A stretch of DNA of 64,000 nt. Origin: Tabrizicola flagellatus. Lineage in GTDB: Bacteria; Pseudomonadota; Alphaproteobacteria; Rhodobacterales; Rhodobacteraceae. The stretch spans positions 248,001 to 312,000 of the forward strand of contig NZ_VMDU01000002.1 of NCBI RefSeq assembly GCF_008271465.1. Reading direction: 5' to 3'. The notes beneath the pieces are model-generated. The model worked only from the letters and a program-made list of their open reading frames with translations, had not been told where the DNA came from and did no database searches. Positions 11,376 to 19,191 of this stretch are shown piece by piece (position 1 is the stretch's first letter; every line of letters begins with the position of its first letter). A program made the translations under genes and the position numbers.

Positions 11376-12371
11376 CTACTCCGCCGCCTGTGCGAGGGGT
11401 TGAACGTGCAGAAGACCGTCGGGGCCTATGGTCACCGGCTCGGGGTCCATGATGAAGCCGCCGAAACGCGCCTTGCCGCCGTCGGCAAAGCCCAGGATCA
11501 CCAGGCCCTGCGGCCCTTCGACGATGCGGGCTGCATAGCGGCGGCAGGGCTCTGCCCCGTCGAGGAAGGGGCCGGGCGCGATGCGCCAGGGGCCGCGCGG
11601 GTGGTCGGCGATCAGGTAGTGGGTGCCGGTGACGGGCGATTGCGGGTTGTCGCGGCGGTATTGTTCCGACCAGTGGTGCGACGAGGTGCAGAAGAGGCAG
11701 TACCAGTGGTTCCCCACCTGGAACACCTGAGGCACCTCCAGCTGGCCGAAGCCGCCGTGGAAGACCGGGGGTTGCAGGGTCCAGGTCATCAGGTCGGGCG
11801 AGGTGGCAAAGCCGATGGCGCCGCCGGCGTTGGGTTCCGGCACGCCCGGCACGCGGGCGGTGAAATACATCAGCCAGCCCTTGCCGTCCGGGTCGCGCAT
11901 CACCCAGGGGTCGCGCATCGCCCGGTCGTGCCAGTGGCCGATCGCGTGGTCCTTCTCGTAGCAGTCGGCGTTGGGGCCGGTCAGGTCCAGGGCAAGCCCG
12001 TCGCCGACCCGCGTCCAGTTGTGCAGATCGCGCGAGGTGGCATGGCCGATCCGCTGATACAGCGACTGCTCGGATTTCCGTGTGCCGGTGTAGAACAGAT
12101 GCCACAGCCCGTCGTCGCCCTTCACCACCGACCCGGTCCAGGTCGTGCTGTCGTCCCAGGCCGCGCCGTCCCGCTGCGGCTCGAACGTGGTGCCCATGTC
12201 GGTCCAGTTGGTCAGGTCGCGCGACACCGCATGGCGCTGGGTCGCGTTCAGGTGCCGCGCGTCGGGGTCGATCAGCGATTTCGGCGCCTGCAGGAAATAG
12301 CCGTGCCAGATGTCGCCGTCCTGGACATACCAGCTGTCCCAGAACCAGAGATCCTTGTGCTTGAAGGTCAT
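11376..12371 (-). CDS. Clan GH-J glycosidase (GH32/GH68-like), cytoplasmic
   Basis: 331 aa, five-bladed-propeller type. Three acidic motifs of beta-fructosidases/levansucrases are recognisable: WDSWYV near residue 11 (nucleophile Asp), RDPWVM about residue 150 (transition-state stabiliser) and EVPQVF about residue 215 (acid/base Glu). There is no signal peptide and no C-terminal beta-sandwich, so it is a short intracellular form. Encoded between the permease and ATPase of an ABC importer, it probably hydrolyses the imported sugar, likely a fructoside such as sucrose. GH43-like specificity cannot be excluded. Confidence 0.72.
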   Translation of the reverse strand: MTFKHKDLWFWDSWYVQDGDIWHGYFLQAPKSLIDPDARHLNATQRHAVSRDLTNWTDMGTTFEPQRDGAAWDDSTTWTGSVVKGDDGLWHLFYTGTRKSEQSLYQRIGHATSRDLHNWTRVGDGLALDLTGPNADCYEKDHAIGHWHDRAMRDPWVMRDPDGKGWLMYFTARVPGVPEPNAGGAIGFATSPDLMTWTLQPPVFHGGFGQLEVPQVFQVGNHWYCLFCTSSHHWSEQYRRDNPQSPVTGTHYLIADHPRGPWRIAPGPFLDGAEPCRRYAARIVEGPQGLVILGFADGGKARFGGFIMDPEPVTIGPDGLLHVQPLAQAAE

Positions 12372-12380
12372 GACGTCTCC

Positions 12381-13259
12381 TCAGCCCTTCACGCCGGTCG
12401 AGGCGATCGACGCGATGAAGGCTTTCTGCAGGTAAAGGTAGAAGGCAAGGACGGGGACAGTGATCAGGCTCAGGTAGGCCATGACCTCGCCCCAGGCGAC
12501 GTTGAGCTGGAAGAAGTACTGCAGGCCCACCATGACCGGACGGTAGCCCTCCGCCTGCGTCACCATCAGCGGCCAGAGATACTGGTTGTACATCACCAGG
12601 AACTTCAGGATCGCCGCCGTTGCCAGGATCGGCCCCGAGAGCGGCATCACGATCCGGCGGTAGATCTGGAACCACGAGGCACCCTCGACCCGCGCGGCCT
12701 CGATCAGCTCGCCCGGCAGGTCCTTGAAATACTGGACGAACAGGAACACCGTCAGGCCGTCGGCGATGAAGGGCACGATCTGCACCCGGTAGCTGTTCAG
12801 CCAGCCCCAGGTCAGCCCGTCCATCCCCAGCCAGGGCAAATGCGCCACCATCATCAGAAGCGGGATGGCGATGGTCTCGAAGGGCAGGATCAGCGTGGCC
12901 AGCAGGATCGACAGCAGCACGTCGCGCCCCTTCCAGCCGACGAAGACGAAGGCGAAGGCCGCGGCAGAGCAGACCAGCAGCGACAGGACCACCGTCACCC
13001 CGGTGACGAGGACCGAGTTGAACACGAAGGTGCCCACCGGCGCCCGCTGGAAGGCGGCGAAGTAGTTCGACAGGCTGATGTCGCCCACCGGAAGGAAGGC
13101 GCGCAGGCTGCCGGAATCCTGCAACAGTTGCTGGTCCGGCTTCAGGCTGGACATCACCATGAAGACCAGCGGGAAGATGAAGATCAGCGCGATCAGCACC
13201 AGCACCGCATAGCGGGTGGCCAGGCGCAGGCCGCGGTTGTCGGCGGAAATCATGGCCAT
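12381..13259 (-). CDS. ABC sugar transporter permease (MalG-like)
   Basis: 292 aa with six predicted membrane spans and the EAA loop (ELIEAARVEGASWFQIYRRI) that docks on the ATPase. Start at ATG 13259 overlaps the stop of the partner permease as TGATG; the longer frame back to 13538 is a shadow of that gene. With the MalF-like partner it forms the membrane channel of a CUT1-type importer for di- or oligosaccharides. The same operon carries the binding protein, GH-J glycosidase and ATPase. Confidence 0.92.
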   Translation of the reverse strand: MAMISADNRGLRLATRYAVLVLIALIFIFPLVFMVMSSLKPDQQLLQDSGSLRAFLPVGDISLSNYFAAFQRAPVGTFVFNSVLVTGVTVVLSLLVCSAAAFAFVFVGWKGRDVLLSILLATLILPFETIAIPLLMMVAHLPWLGMDGLTWGWLNSYRVQIVPFIADGLTVFLFVQYFKDLPGELIEAARVEGASWFQIYRRIVMPLSGPILATAAILKFLVMYNQYLWPLMVTQAEGYRPVMVGLQYFFQLNVAWGEVMAYLSLITVPVLAFYLYLQKAFIASIASTGVKG

Positions 13260-14332
13260 CAGCTCTTCTCCCGCGTCAGCCAGCGTTGGATCAGGGAAAT
13301 CGACAGCACGATCACGAACAGGATCACCGAGATCGCCGACCCGCCCGAGATGTCCTGCTTGCCATAGCCGCGCTCGACGGCCTGGAAGACGATGGTCTGG
13401 GTGCTGTCCAGCGGCCCGCCGTTCGTCATCACGTCGATCTGGGCGAACAGGCCGAAGGCCTGCATGGTGATGACGATGAGGATGAGGACGGCGGTGTTCC
13501 TGAGGCCCGGCCAGGTGATGTAGCGGAACACCTGCCACTTCGACGCGCCCTCGATGGCGGCGGCCTCGTAGAGGGTGGGGCTGATGGTCTGGAGGCCCGA
13601 GAGCCAGATCACCATGTGAAAACCCACGGCCTGCCAGATCGACATGGCGATGATGGCACCCAGGGCCGTGGACGGGTTGCCCAGCCAGTCCACCGGCGGG
13701 ATCAGGCCGAAGCTGATCGCGCCCAGGAGATTGTTCAGCAGGCCCGACTGGCCGTCATAGATCAGCCGCCACAACAGCGAGACGACGACGATCGAGACGA
13801 CGACCGGCATGAAGTAGATGGCGCGGAAGACGTTGATGCCTTTCAGGCGCTGGTTGATGAGAAGCGCCAGGCCCAGCGCCAGGCCCGCCTGCACCGGGGC
13901 GACGACCAGCACGAAGATGAAGGTGTTGACGATGGCCTTCATGAACACGACGTCGCGCGCCAGGACATAGGTCCGGCTGTCCCCGCCAAGGCTGAAGCTG
14001 AACCATTCCCGCATCCCCGCCAGGTCGGGCCGGTCGGGGTTGTTGCGGGTCAGCGTGCGGATCGAGGGATATTCCGGCGCGCCGTCCTTCATCACGATGG
14101 CGCCCGCCTCGTCGCGCACCGGCTCCAGCGTCAGGGTCGTCACGCCCAGAAGCTGGCGATAGTTCGCAAGCCCCACCCATTCGGTCGGATTGGGCGAGAC
14201 CAGCCGCTGGTTGGTGAACGAGAAGTAGAAGGCCAGGAAGAAGGGCAGGATCACGAACCCGGCGATCAAGAGGACCGCAGGGCCCGCCATCAGCCAGCCC
14301 GTCCGGTTCGACACGGTGAACTTCGACGCCAT
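13259..14332 (-). CDS. ABC sugar transporter permease (MalF-like)
   Basis: 357 aa from ATG 14332. Hydrophobic spans begin at about residue 13 (MAGPAVLLIAGFVILPFFLA). An extended periplasmic loop of about 80 residues (roughly 45-125) separates the first two spans, as in MalF-type subunits. The EAA motif appears as LYEAAAIEGASKWQVFRYI. It pairs with the MalG-like permease, with which it overlaps by 1 bp. A hairpin-rich 101-bp gap separates it from the binding-protein gene upstream, which probably lets the latter be expressed at a higher level. Confidence 0.92.
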   Translation of the reverse strand: MASKFTVSNRTGWLMAGPAVLLIAGFVILPFFLAFYFSFTNQRLVSPNPTEWVGLANYRQLLGVTTLTLEPVRDEAGAIVMKDGAPEYPSIRTLTRNNPDRPDLAGMREWFSFSLGGDSRTYVLARDVVFMKAIVNTFIFVLVVAPVQAGLALGLALLINQRLKGINVFRAIYFMPVVVSIVVVSLLWRLIYDGQSGLLNNLLGAISFGLIPPVDWLGNPSTALGAIIAMSIWQAVGFHMVIWLSGLQTISPTLYEAAAIEGASKWQVFRYITWPGLRNTAVLILIVITMQAFGLFAQIDVMTNGGPLDSTQTIVFQAVERGYGKQDISGGSAISVILFVIVLSISLIQRWLTREKS

Positions 14333-14360
14333 GATCGCCTCGTCGCGTGAGAGGGGAAAG

Positions 14361-14384
14361 GGCTGGCGGCGCAAACCGCCAGCC
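14361..14384 (-). repeat. Intercistronic hairpin after binding-protein gene
   Basis: Perfect 9-bp stem GGCTGGCGG / CCGCCAGCC with a 6-nt loop, without a strong T-tract on the leftward strand. Together with the hairpin at 14404-14426 it sits between the binding-protein and permease genes, the usual place for an mRNA-stabilising or attenuating structure. Confidence 0.65.
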
Positions 14385-14403
14385 AGGGCTCTGGGGAGAA
14401 CCC

Positions 14404-14426
14404 GGCCCCGGATCCGCTCCGGGGCC
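14404..14426 (-). repeat. Second intercistronic hairpin
   Basis: Perfect 9-bp stem GGCCCCGGA / TCCGGGGCC with a 5-nt loop, immediately after the binding-protein stop codon in the direction of transcription. Probably protects the 3' end of the binding-protein message. Confidence 0.65.
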
Positions 14427-14433
14427 AGTCGGC

Positions 14434-15684
14434 CTAGTGGCCGTAACCGCCGTTCTTCTCGATGTCGGCGTTGATCTCGTCCACGGCCGCGTCCAGCGTC
14501 GCCGCCACGTCGGCTCCGCTGGCGATGTCGGCCAGCGCCTTCTCGAACACCTTGGCCTGCACGACATAGCCCGGCGTCACCGGACGGACGAGAGCCTGGG
14601 CGGCCGAGAGGCCGAAGAACACTTCCATCGCGCCACCCGGCTTGTAGTGCTCGGTCATCGCGGCTGCCGTCTTGGTCGGCGGGATCAGCCCGATGCCGTC
14701 CGAGAAGGCCGCCAGATACTTGTCCTGAAGGGCGAACTCGATGAAGGCCGCGGCGCCTTCGGGATGCTTGGACGAAGCCGAGATGCCGAACTGCCAGGAG
14801 GCCGCACCGATCTTCGGGCCGTTGCCGAAGTCGGGCGCGGGCAGGAACACCGTGTCGGGGAAGGCCTTCAGCGTGTTCAGCGCCGCCCAGTTGCCGTTCC
14901 ACGAGAAGGCATACTTGCCCGCTGCGAAGCCGCCGTCACGATCCGCCGGGTCCTGCGTCGCGGGCGCATAGCCGTTCTTGAACAGGCTCTGCCACCATTC
15001 GCCGAAGGCCAGGGCCGCCTCGCCGTTCAGCGCGCCTTCCGCCGTCTTGTAGGTGGAACGGTCCACGATGTCGCCACCAAAGCTCTGCAGGAAGGGCGAG
15101 AAGGCATAGGGATACCATTCGCCGGTCCAGGCCATGCCGGGATCGAAGGCGTATTCGAACTTGCCCGACGCTTTCGCCGCATCCAGGGCGGCCATGAATT
15201 CGTCCTTGGTCCAGGGCTGCTCCAGCGTCGGCGTGCGCAGGCCCAGCTCGTCAAGATAGGACTGCCGCGTCACCAGCGCCACGGCGGCATCCCAGAGACC
15301 GATGGAGTAGAGCTGCCCGTTCCAGATGCCCTTGGTGCCGGGCAGGAAGTCGGCGATCTTCGACTCGTCGATCTTCAGGGGCTGCATGTAGCCCGCCCAG
15401 GCCCAGTTCGGCATCACCGGGCCGTCCACGTCCAGGATGTCGGGCAGGTTGCCGGCCAGCGCGCCCGCGACGACGGAATCGTTGTAGGCCGCCTGCGGGA
15501 AGCTTTGCAGTTCCACCTTCCAGTCGGACTGGCTGCCGTTGAAGTCGGCGATGATCTGGTTGATGATCTTGCTTTCGACCTCGTTGCCGGCGCCATGGTA
15601 CCACATGGTCAGCGTCTGCTGCGCCTCGGCGGCCGAGGCCCAGGCCAGGATCGCGGCCGAAGCCGCGACGGTGAACATCTTCAT
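14434..15684 (-). CDS. ABC sugar transporter substrate-binding protein
   Basis: 416 aa, with a signal peptide MKMFTVAASAAILAWASAAEA and mature start near QQTLTMWYHG. It is a family 1 (MalE-like) extracellular solute-binding protein with aromatic residues (WNGNW, WQFGIS, EWYPYAF) of the kind that stack on sugar rings. It delivers a carbohydrate to the adjacent MalF/MalG/MalK-type importer. Its ATG overlaps the LacI stop as ATGA. Ligand inferred only from the operon glycosidase: a fructose-containing or similar oligosaccharide. Confidence 0.92.
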   Translation of the reverse strand: MKMFTVAASAAILAWASAAEAQQTLTMWYHGAGNEVESKIINQIIADFNGSQSDWKVELQSFPQAAYNDSVVAGALAGNLPDILDVDGPVMPNWAWAGYMQPLKIDESKIADFLPGTKGIWNGQLYSIGLWDAAVALVTRQSYLDELGLRTPTLEQPWTKDEFMAALDAAKASGKFEYAFDPGMAWTGEWYPYAFSPFLQSFGGDIVDRSTYKTAEGALNGEAALAFGEWWQSLFKNGYAPATQDPADRDGGFAAGKYAFSWNGNWAALNTLKAFPDTVFLPAPDFGNGPKIGAASWQFGISASSKHPEGAAAFIEFALQDKYLAAFSDGIGLIPPTKTAAAMTEHYKPGGAMEVFFGLSAAQALVRPVTPGYVVQAKVFEKALADIASGADVAATLDAAVDEINADIEKNGGYGH

Positions 15685-16769
15685 TTGGTTTCCTCCCTCT
15701 GGGTCATCAGTGAAACGACAGTCGCGGTCCGAAGCTCGTTGACCGAACCGCGCCAGTGCACAGGCCCGGCCACCAGGACCGGGCGGTGGTCATCCCGGCC
15801 CTCGCCGGAAATCAGCTGCAACAGACGCTCGCCCGCCCGGACGCCCATGGCGTTGTAGGGCAGCTCGACCGTGGTCAGCGGCGGGTAGAGCGTCTCAGCG
15901 ATGGCGCGATAGTTGTCGAAACCGGCGACGCCGATCTCGTCGGGCACCCTGCGGCCCATGCTGCGCAGGATGCCATAGACCATCAGCGCCATCTGGTCGT
16001 TGCCGCAGCACAGCACCGTGGGTGGAGCATCCAGCCGCAGCAGGCGGTCGATCGTGTCCCACAGCAGCTGCGGCCCGGTCTCGGGCTGGTCGAAATCCAC
16101 ATGCGCCAGCAGGGCGGGGTCGAAGGCGATCCCGGTCTCGGCCAGCGCATCGCGGTAGCCCAGCGGCCGCAGCCGGCCGGCGGCCATGTCGGGGCGCAGG
16201 GCCAGCATGGCGATCCGCCGGTGCCCCGCGCCGATCAGGCGCCGCACCAGGTCGGCCTGCAGGCGGCGGTCGTCGGGCAGGACGGCGGGGGTGCCGCGGT
16301 CGTCATAGCAGTTGGCCAGGACCAGCGGCGTATCCTCGGGCACCGGGGGCAGGTCCACCGGCTGGTGATACTCGGCGACATAGATCAGCCCTTCCACCCG
16401 GTGCGACAGGAAGGTGTCGATTAGCTTGGGCACACGGTCCTGCCGGCCCCCGGTATCGGCGATCATCAGCGTCATGCCGGAGGCATCCAGCGCCCGCTGG
16501 ATGCCCTGCACGATGTAGAGGTCCGGCAGGCCCTGCTGGGTCGAAGGCTGGTTCTTGGTGGAAATCGCCCCGGTGATCAGCCCGACGATCCCCGACTTCT
16601 GCGCACGCATCATCCGCGCCGCGTTCGACCGGACATAGCCCAGCTCGCGCATCGCGGCCTCGACCACCTCGCGCGTCCTTTCGCCCACCGGCCCGTCGCC
16701 GTTAAGGACCCGGCTGACCGTCTTGGGCGACACGCCGGCCAGGCGTGCGACATCGTAGATCGTCGACAT
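15681..16769 (-). CDS. LacI-family regulator of the ABC/GH-J operon
   Basis: 362 aa. N-terminal HTH (TIYDVARLAGVSPKTVSRVL) with the hinge, then a two-lobed sugar-binding domain. It is the first gene of the operon and its stop overlaps the binding-protein start, so regulator and transporter share one promoter and the system is autoregulated. Two identical 14-bp palindromes lie 33 bp upstream of its start codon, which makes it the likely binder. The effector is probably the transported sugar or a derivative. Confidence 0.92.
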   Translation of the reverse strand: MSTIYDVARLAGVSPKTVSRVLNGDGPVGERTREVVEAAMRELGYVRSNAARMMRAQKSGIVGLITGAISTKNQPSTQQGLPDLYIVQGIQRALDASGMTLMIADTGGRQDRVPKLIDTFLSHRVEGLIYVAEYHQPVDLPPVPEDTPLVLANCYDDRGTPAVLPDDRRLQADLVRRLIGAGHRRIAMLALRPDMAAGRLRPLGYRDALAETGIAFDPALLAHVDFDQPETGPQLLWDTIDRLLRLDAPPTVLCCGNDQMALMVYGILRSMGRRVPDEIGVAGFDNYRAIAETLYPPLTTVELPYNAMGVRAGERLLQLISGEGRDDHRPVLVAGPVHWRGSVNELRTATVVSLMTQREETK

Positions 16770-16801
16770 GCGAGGCCTCCCCTCCGCGCGGTGTCCGGCT
16801 A

Positions 16802-16829
16802 TGACATCGGTGTCATGACATCGGTGTCA
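16802..16829. promoter_or_regulatory. Tandem duplicated 14-bp operator
   Basis: TGACATCGGTGTCA occurs twice with no gap (16802-16815 and 16816-16829); each is an inverted repeat TGACA-N4-TGTCA. They lie downstream of a leftward -35 box TTGACA (complement of 16845-16850), so bound LacI would cover the -10/start region of its own operon. Confidence 0.75.
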
Positions 16830-16883
16830 CAACTCGACCGATTCTGTCAAGCGCGGGTTGCGCGGGCGGGGAGGGGGCTTGGC

Positions 16884-17705
16884 TCAGGCGTGGAAGACGA
16901 AGGACCGCATCGAGACCGAGCCGAGGTCGATGGCGTCGGTCATGAAGGTCAGCCGGTCCCTGGCGTCCGAGGCGCCGGCGATGGTCAGCGCCGGCATGTA
17001 GTGATCCACCGTCGGATGCGCCATGGTCAGCAGGCTGCCCAGCCCCTCGCGGTCGGCCAGGGGTTTCAGGTCGCGCGCCTCCAGCCGGTCGGCGAACAGG
17101 CGGTCGAACTCCAGCGCAAAGTCCAGCGGCTGTCCGCCGAACCGCATGGCGCGCAGGTTGTGGACCACGTTGCCCGAGCCCAGGATCAGCACGCCCCGGT
17201 CGCGCAGCGCGGCAAGAGTCCGCCCGACCTCGAGCTGGTGCTCCAGCCCCCGGCTCATGTCGATCGAGACCTGGAACACCGGCACCTTCGCCTGCGGATA
17301 GAGGAACTTCAGCACCGTCCAGGCGCCGTGGTCCAGGCCCCAGGTATCGTCCTCGGCGGAATGGTGGCTGGCCAGGAGGCTCACCACCTCGCGCGCCAGC
17401 TCCGGGTTGCCGGGGGCGGGGTAATCCATCGCGTAAAGCGCGTCGGGAAAGCCGTAGAAATCGTGGATCGTCTTCGGCAGGGCCGAGACATCGACCAGCG
17501 TCGTGCCGCGCGTCATCCAGTGCGCCGAGACGACCAGGATCGCCTGCGGTTGCGGCAGGGCCTGTCCCAGCGCGCTCCAGGCGCGGCTGTAGGCGGTATC
17601 CTCCAGCGCGTTCATCGGGCTGCCGTGGCCCAGGAACACCACGGGCATCCGGGCCGAGGGCTTCAGCCGGTCGCGGAGGGCGTTGAGGTCGGTGATCGCG
17701 CTCAT
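16884..17705 (-). CDS. 4,5-DOPA extradiol dioxygenase-like protein (YgiD/LigB family)
   Basis: 273 aa, family-typical length. Putative metal ligands are His in FLGHGSPMNA near the N-terminus, His in VSAHWMTRGT, and His in GSGNVVHNLR, as in LigB-type class III extradiol dioxygenases of the YgiD/DODA group. These open catecholic rings such as DOPA. It shares a strand and a 53-bp gap with the DoxX-like gene upstream, a pairing frequent in proteobacteria, and both lie divergent to a LysR regulator that probably controls them. The physiological substrate is unknown. Confidence 0.87.
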   Translation of the reverse strand: MSAITDLNALRDRLKPSARMPVVFLGHGSPMNALEDTAYSRAWSALGQALPQPQAILVVSAHWMTRGTTLVDVSALPKTIHDFYGFPDALYAMDYPAPGNPELAREVVSLLASHHSAEDDTWGLDHGAWTVLKFLYPQAKVPVFQVSIDMSRGLEHQLEVGRTLAALRDRGVLILGSGNVVHNLRAMRFGGQPLDFALEFDRLFADRLEARDLKPLADREGLGSLLTMAHPTVDHYMPALTIAGASDARDRLTFMTDAIDLGSVSMRSFVFHA

Positions 17706-17758
17706 GGTCCTGTCCTTTCGGCGAAGGGGCCGCCCCCTGTCGGGGCAGCCCGGAGGGT

Positions 17759-18166
17759 TCAGGCCGCGGCCAGCGCGCGGGTGGAGGGTTTCAGCGCATA
17801 GGCGCCCGAACCCAGCAGCGCGATGGCTCCCTGCACGATGGCCCAGAACAGCGGGAATTCCCAGCCGCCGCCTTCGCTGGAAAAGACCCAGCCGTTGCCG
17901 GCATGGACCCAGGTCGCGCCCAGAAGCACCGGGATCAGCGCCAGCGACACCGCGCGGGTGGCCACGCCCAGGATCAGGGCAAGGCCGCCGCCGACTTCGG
18001 CCAGGATCGTCAGATAGGCGAGGAAGCCGGGCAGGCCGAGGCTTTCGAAATAGCCCACCGTGCCGGGGATGGTGAAGACCATGACCTTCATCAGGCCATG
18101 GGCGACGAACAGTGCGCCGCTGGCGACGCGCAGGATCAGGGCGGCGTAATCGGAGTTAGGGGTCAT
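17759..18166 (-). CDS. DoxX family membrane protein
   Basis: 135 aa with four hydrophobic segments and the DoxX signature pattern (RVASGALFVAHGLMKV near the N-terminus, AEVGGGLALILG in the middle). An inner-membrane protein; relatives are linked to redox or thiosulfate functions, but biochemical roles are poorly known. First gene of a leftward pair with the DODA-like dioxygenase. The divergent LysR gene starts 130 bp away across a large nested palindrome. Confidence 0.85.
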   Translation of the reverse strand: MTPNSDYAALILRVASGALFVAHGLMKVMVFTIPGTVGYFESLGLPGFLAYLTILAEVGGGLALILGVATRAVSLALIPVLLGATWVHAGNGWVFSSEGGGWEFPLFWAIVQGAIALLGSGAYALKPSTRALAAA

Positions 18167-18237
18167 CTCGGGGTCCTATCAAGGGGCCGCCCGTCCGGCG
18201 GCGGATGCGATGAGGCAAAGCTAGGTCTTGACGCTTG

Positions 18238-18283
18238 GGAATGAAATGGCGACATTGTGGATTGACCATCCACATTTCATTCC
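18238..18283. promoter_or_regulatory. Nested inverted repeat, likely LysR operator
   Basis: Outer arms GGAATGAAATG (18238-18248) and CATTTCATTCC (18273-18283) enclose inner arms TGTGGAT (18256-18262) and ATCCACA (18268-18274). It sits between the divergent DoxX and LysR genes, where LysR-type regulators bind. A TTGACG -35-like box at 18228-18233 faces the LysR gene. Confidence 0.7.
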
Positions 18284-18296
18284 GAAAGCCGCGCCG

Positions 18297-19187
18297 ATGG
18301 ACCTGATCGACGAGTTGAAGGCCTTCGTCGCCACCGCGCAGACCGGATCCTTCACCGCCGCGGCAGAGCAGCTGGGCACCTCCAACCGCCTGACCTCGAA
18401 ATATGTGGCCGGCCTCGAGGCGCGGATGGGCGTGCGGCTGTTGCAGCGCACCACGCGCAAGGTCGGGCTGACGCCGGCGGGCGAGGATCTCCTGTCCCGC
18501 GCGCCGGCCCTTCTGGACGATCTCGACGACCTGATCGCCGGGGTCGCCGAAGGCTCGCGCGGGTTCTCCGGGGTGATCCGGCTTTCGGCCCCCGTCACCT
18601 TCGGCGAACTCCATGTCGCCGGGATGCTCGACCGTTTCGGCCGGCTGCATCCGGGGCTGTCCTTCGACCTGAGGCTCGACGACCGCCATGTGGACCTTGC
18701 GGCCGAGGGGATCGACCTTGCCTTCCGCATGGGCCGGACCGACACGCAGACGCTGAAGGTGCGCCGGCTCGGCGGCTTCGGGTCTGTGCTGGTGGCCAGC
18801 CCCGATTACCTCGCCCGGCGCGGGACGCCCGCGTCTCCGCAGGACCTGGCCGCGCATGACTGCATCCTCGACACCAACCGCCGCGATCCCCGGCGCTGGG
18901 CCTTCGGGCGCCCGCCCGTCCCCGTCGCGGTGCAGGGCCGGTTCCGGGTGAACTCGGCCCGCGCGGCGGTGGAACTGGCGGCGGCGGGGCAGGGGCTGGT
19001 CTATGCCCCCCGCTTTGCCGCCCGTGCGGCACTGGAGGCAGGGGCGGTCGTCCCGGTGCTGGCCGACTGGCCGGGCGAGGAGGGCCAGCTGAGTGCGGTC
19101 TGGCTGGAAGGCCGCGTCCTGCCGCGCAAGATCCGCGCGCTGATCGACTTCGCGGCCGAGGACGTGCGAACCGCCGGCATCCTCTGA
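18297..19187 (+). CDS. LysR-family transcriptional regulator
   Basis: 296 aa from ATG 18297. The in-frame ATG at 18228 lies upstream of the operator palindrome and is rejected. HTH at residues about 17-36 (GSFTAAAEQLGTSNRLTSKY), then a LysR substrate-binding domain of the CrgA/YhjC type. Probably activates the divergent DoxX/DODA pair and represses itself. It ends 4 bp from the convergent LacI stop. The inducer is likely a phenolic or quinone, inferred only from the regulated dioxygenase. Confidence 0.93.
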   Translation: MDLIDELKAFVATAQTGSFTAAAEQLGTSNRLTSKYVAGLEARMGVRLLQRTTRKVGLTPAGEDLLSRAPALLDDLDDLIAGVAEGSRGFSGVIRLSAPVTFGELHVAGMLDRFGRLHPGLSFDLRLDDRHVDLAAEGIDLAFRMGRTDTQTLKVRRLGGFGSVLVASPDYLARRGTPASPQDLAAHDCILDTNRRDPRRWAFGRPPVPVAVQGRFRVNSARAAVELAAAGQGLVYAPRFAARAALEAGAVVPVLADWPGEEGQLSAVWLEGRVLPRKIRALIDFAAEDVRTAGIL

Positions 19188-19191
19188 CCGC

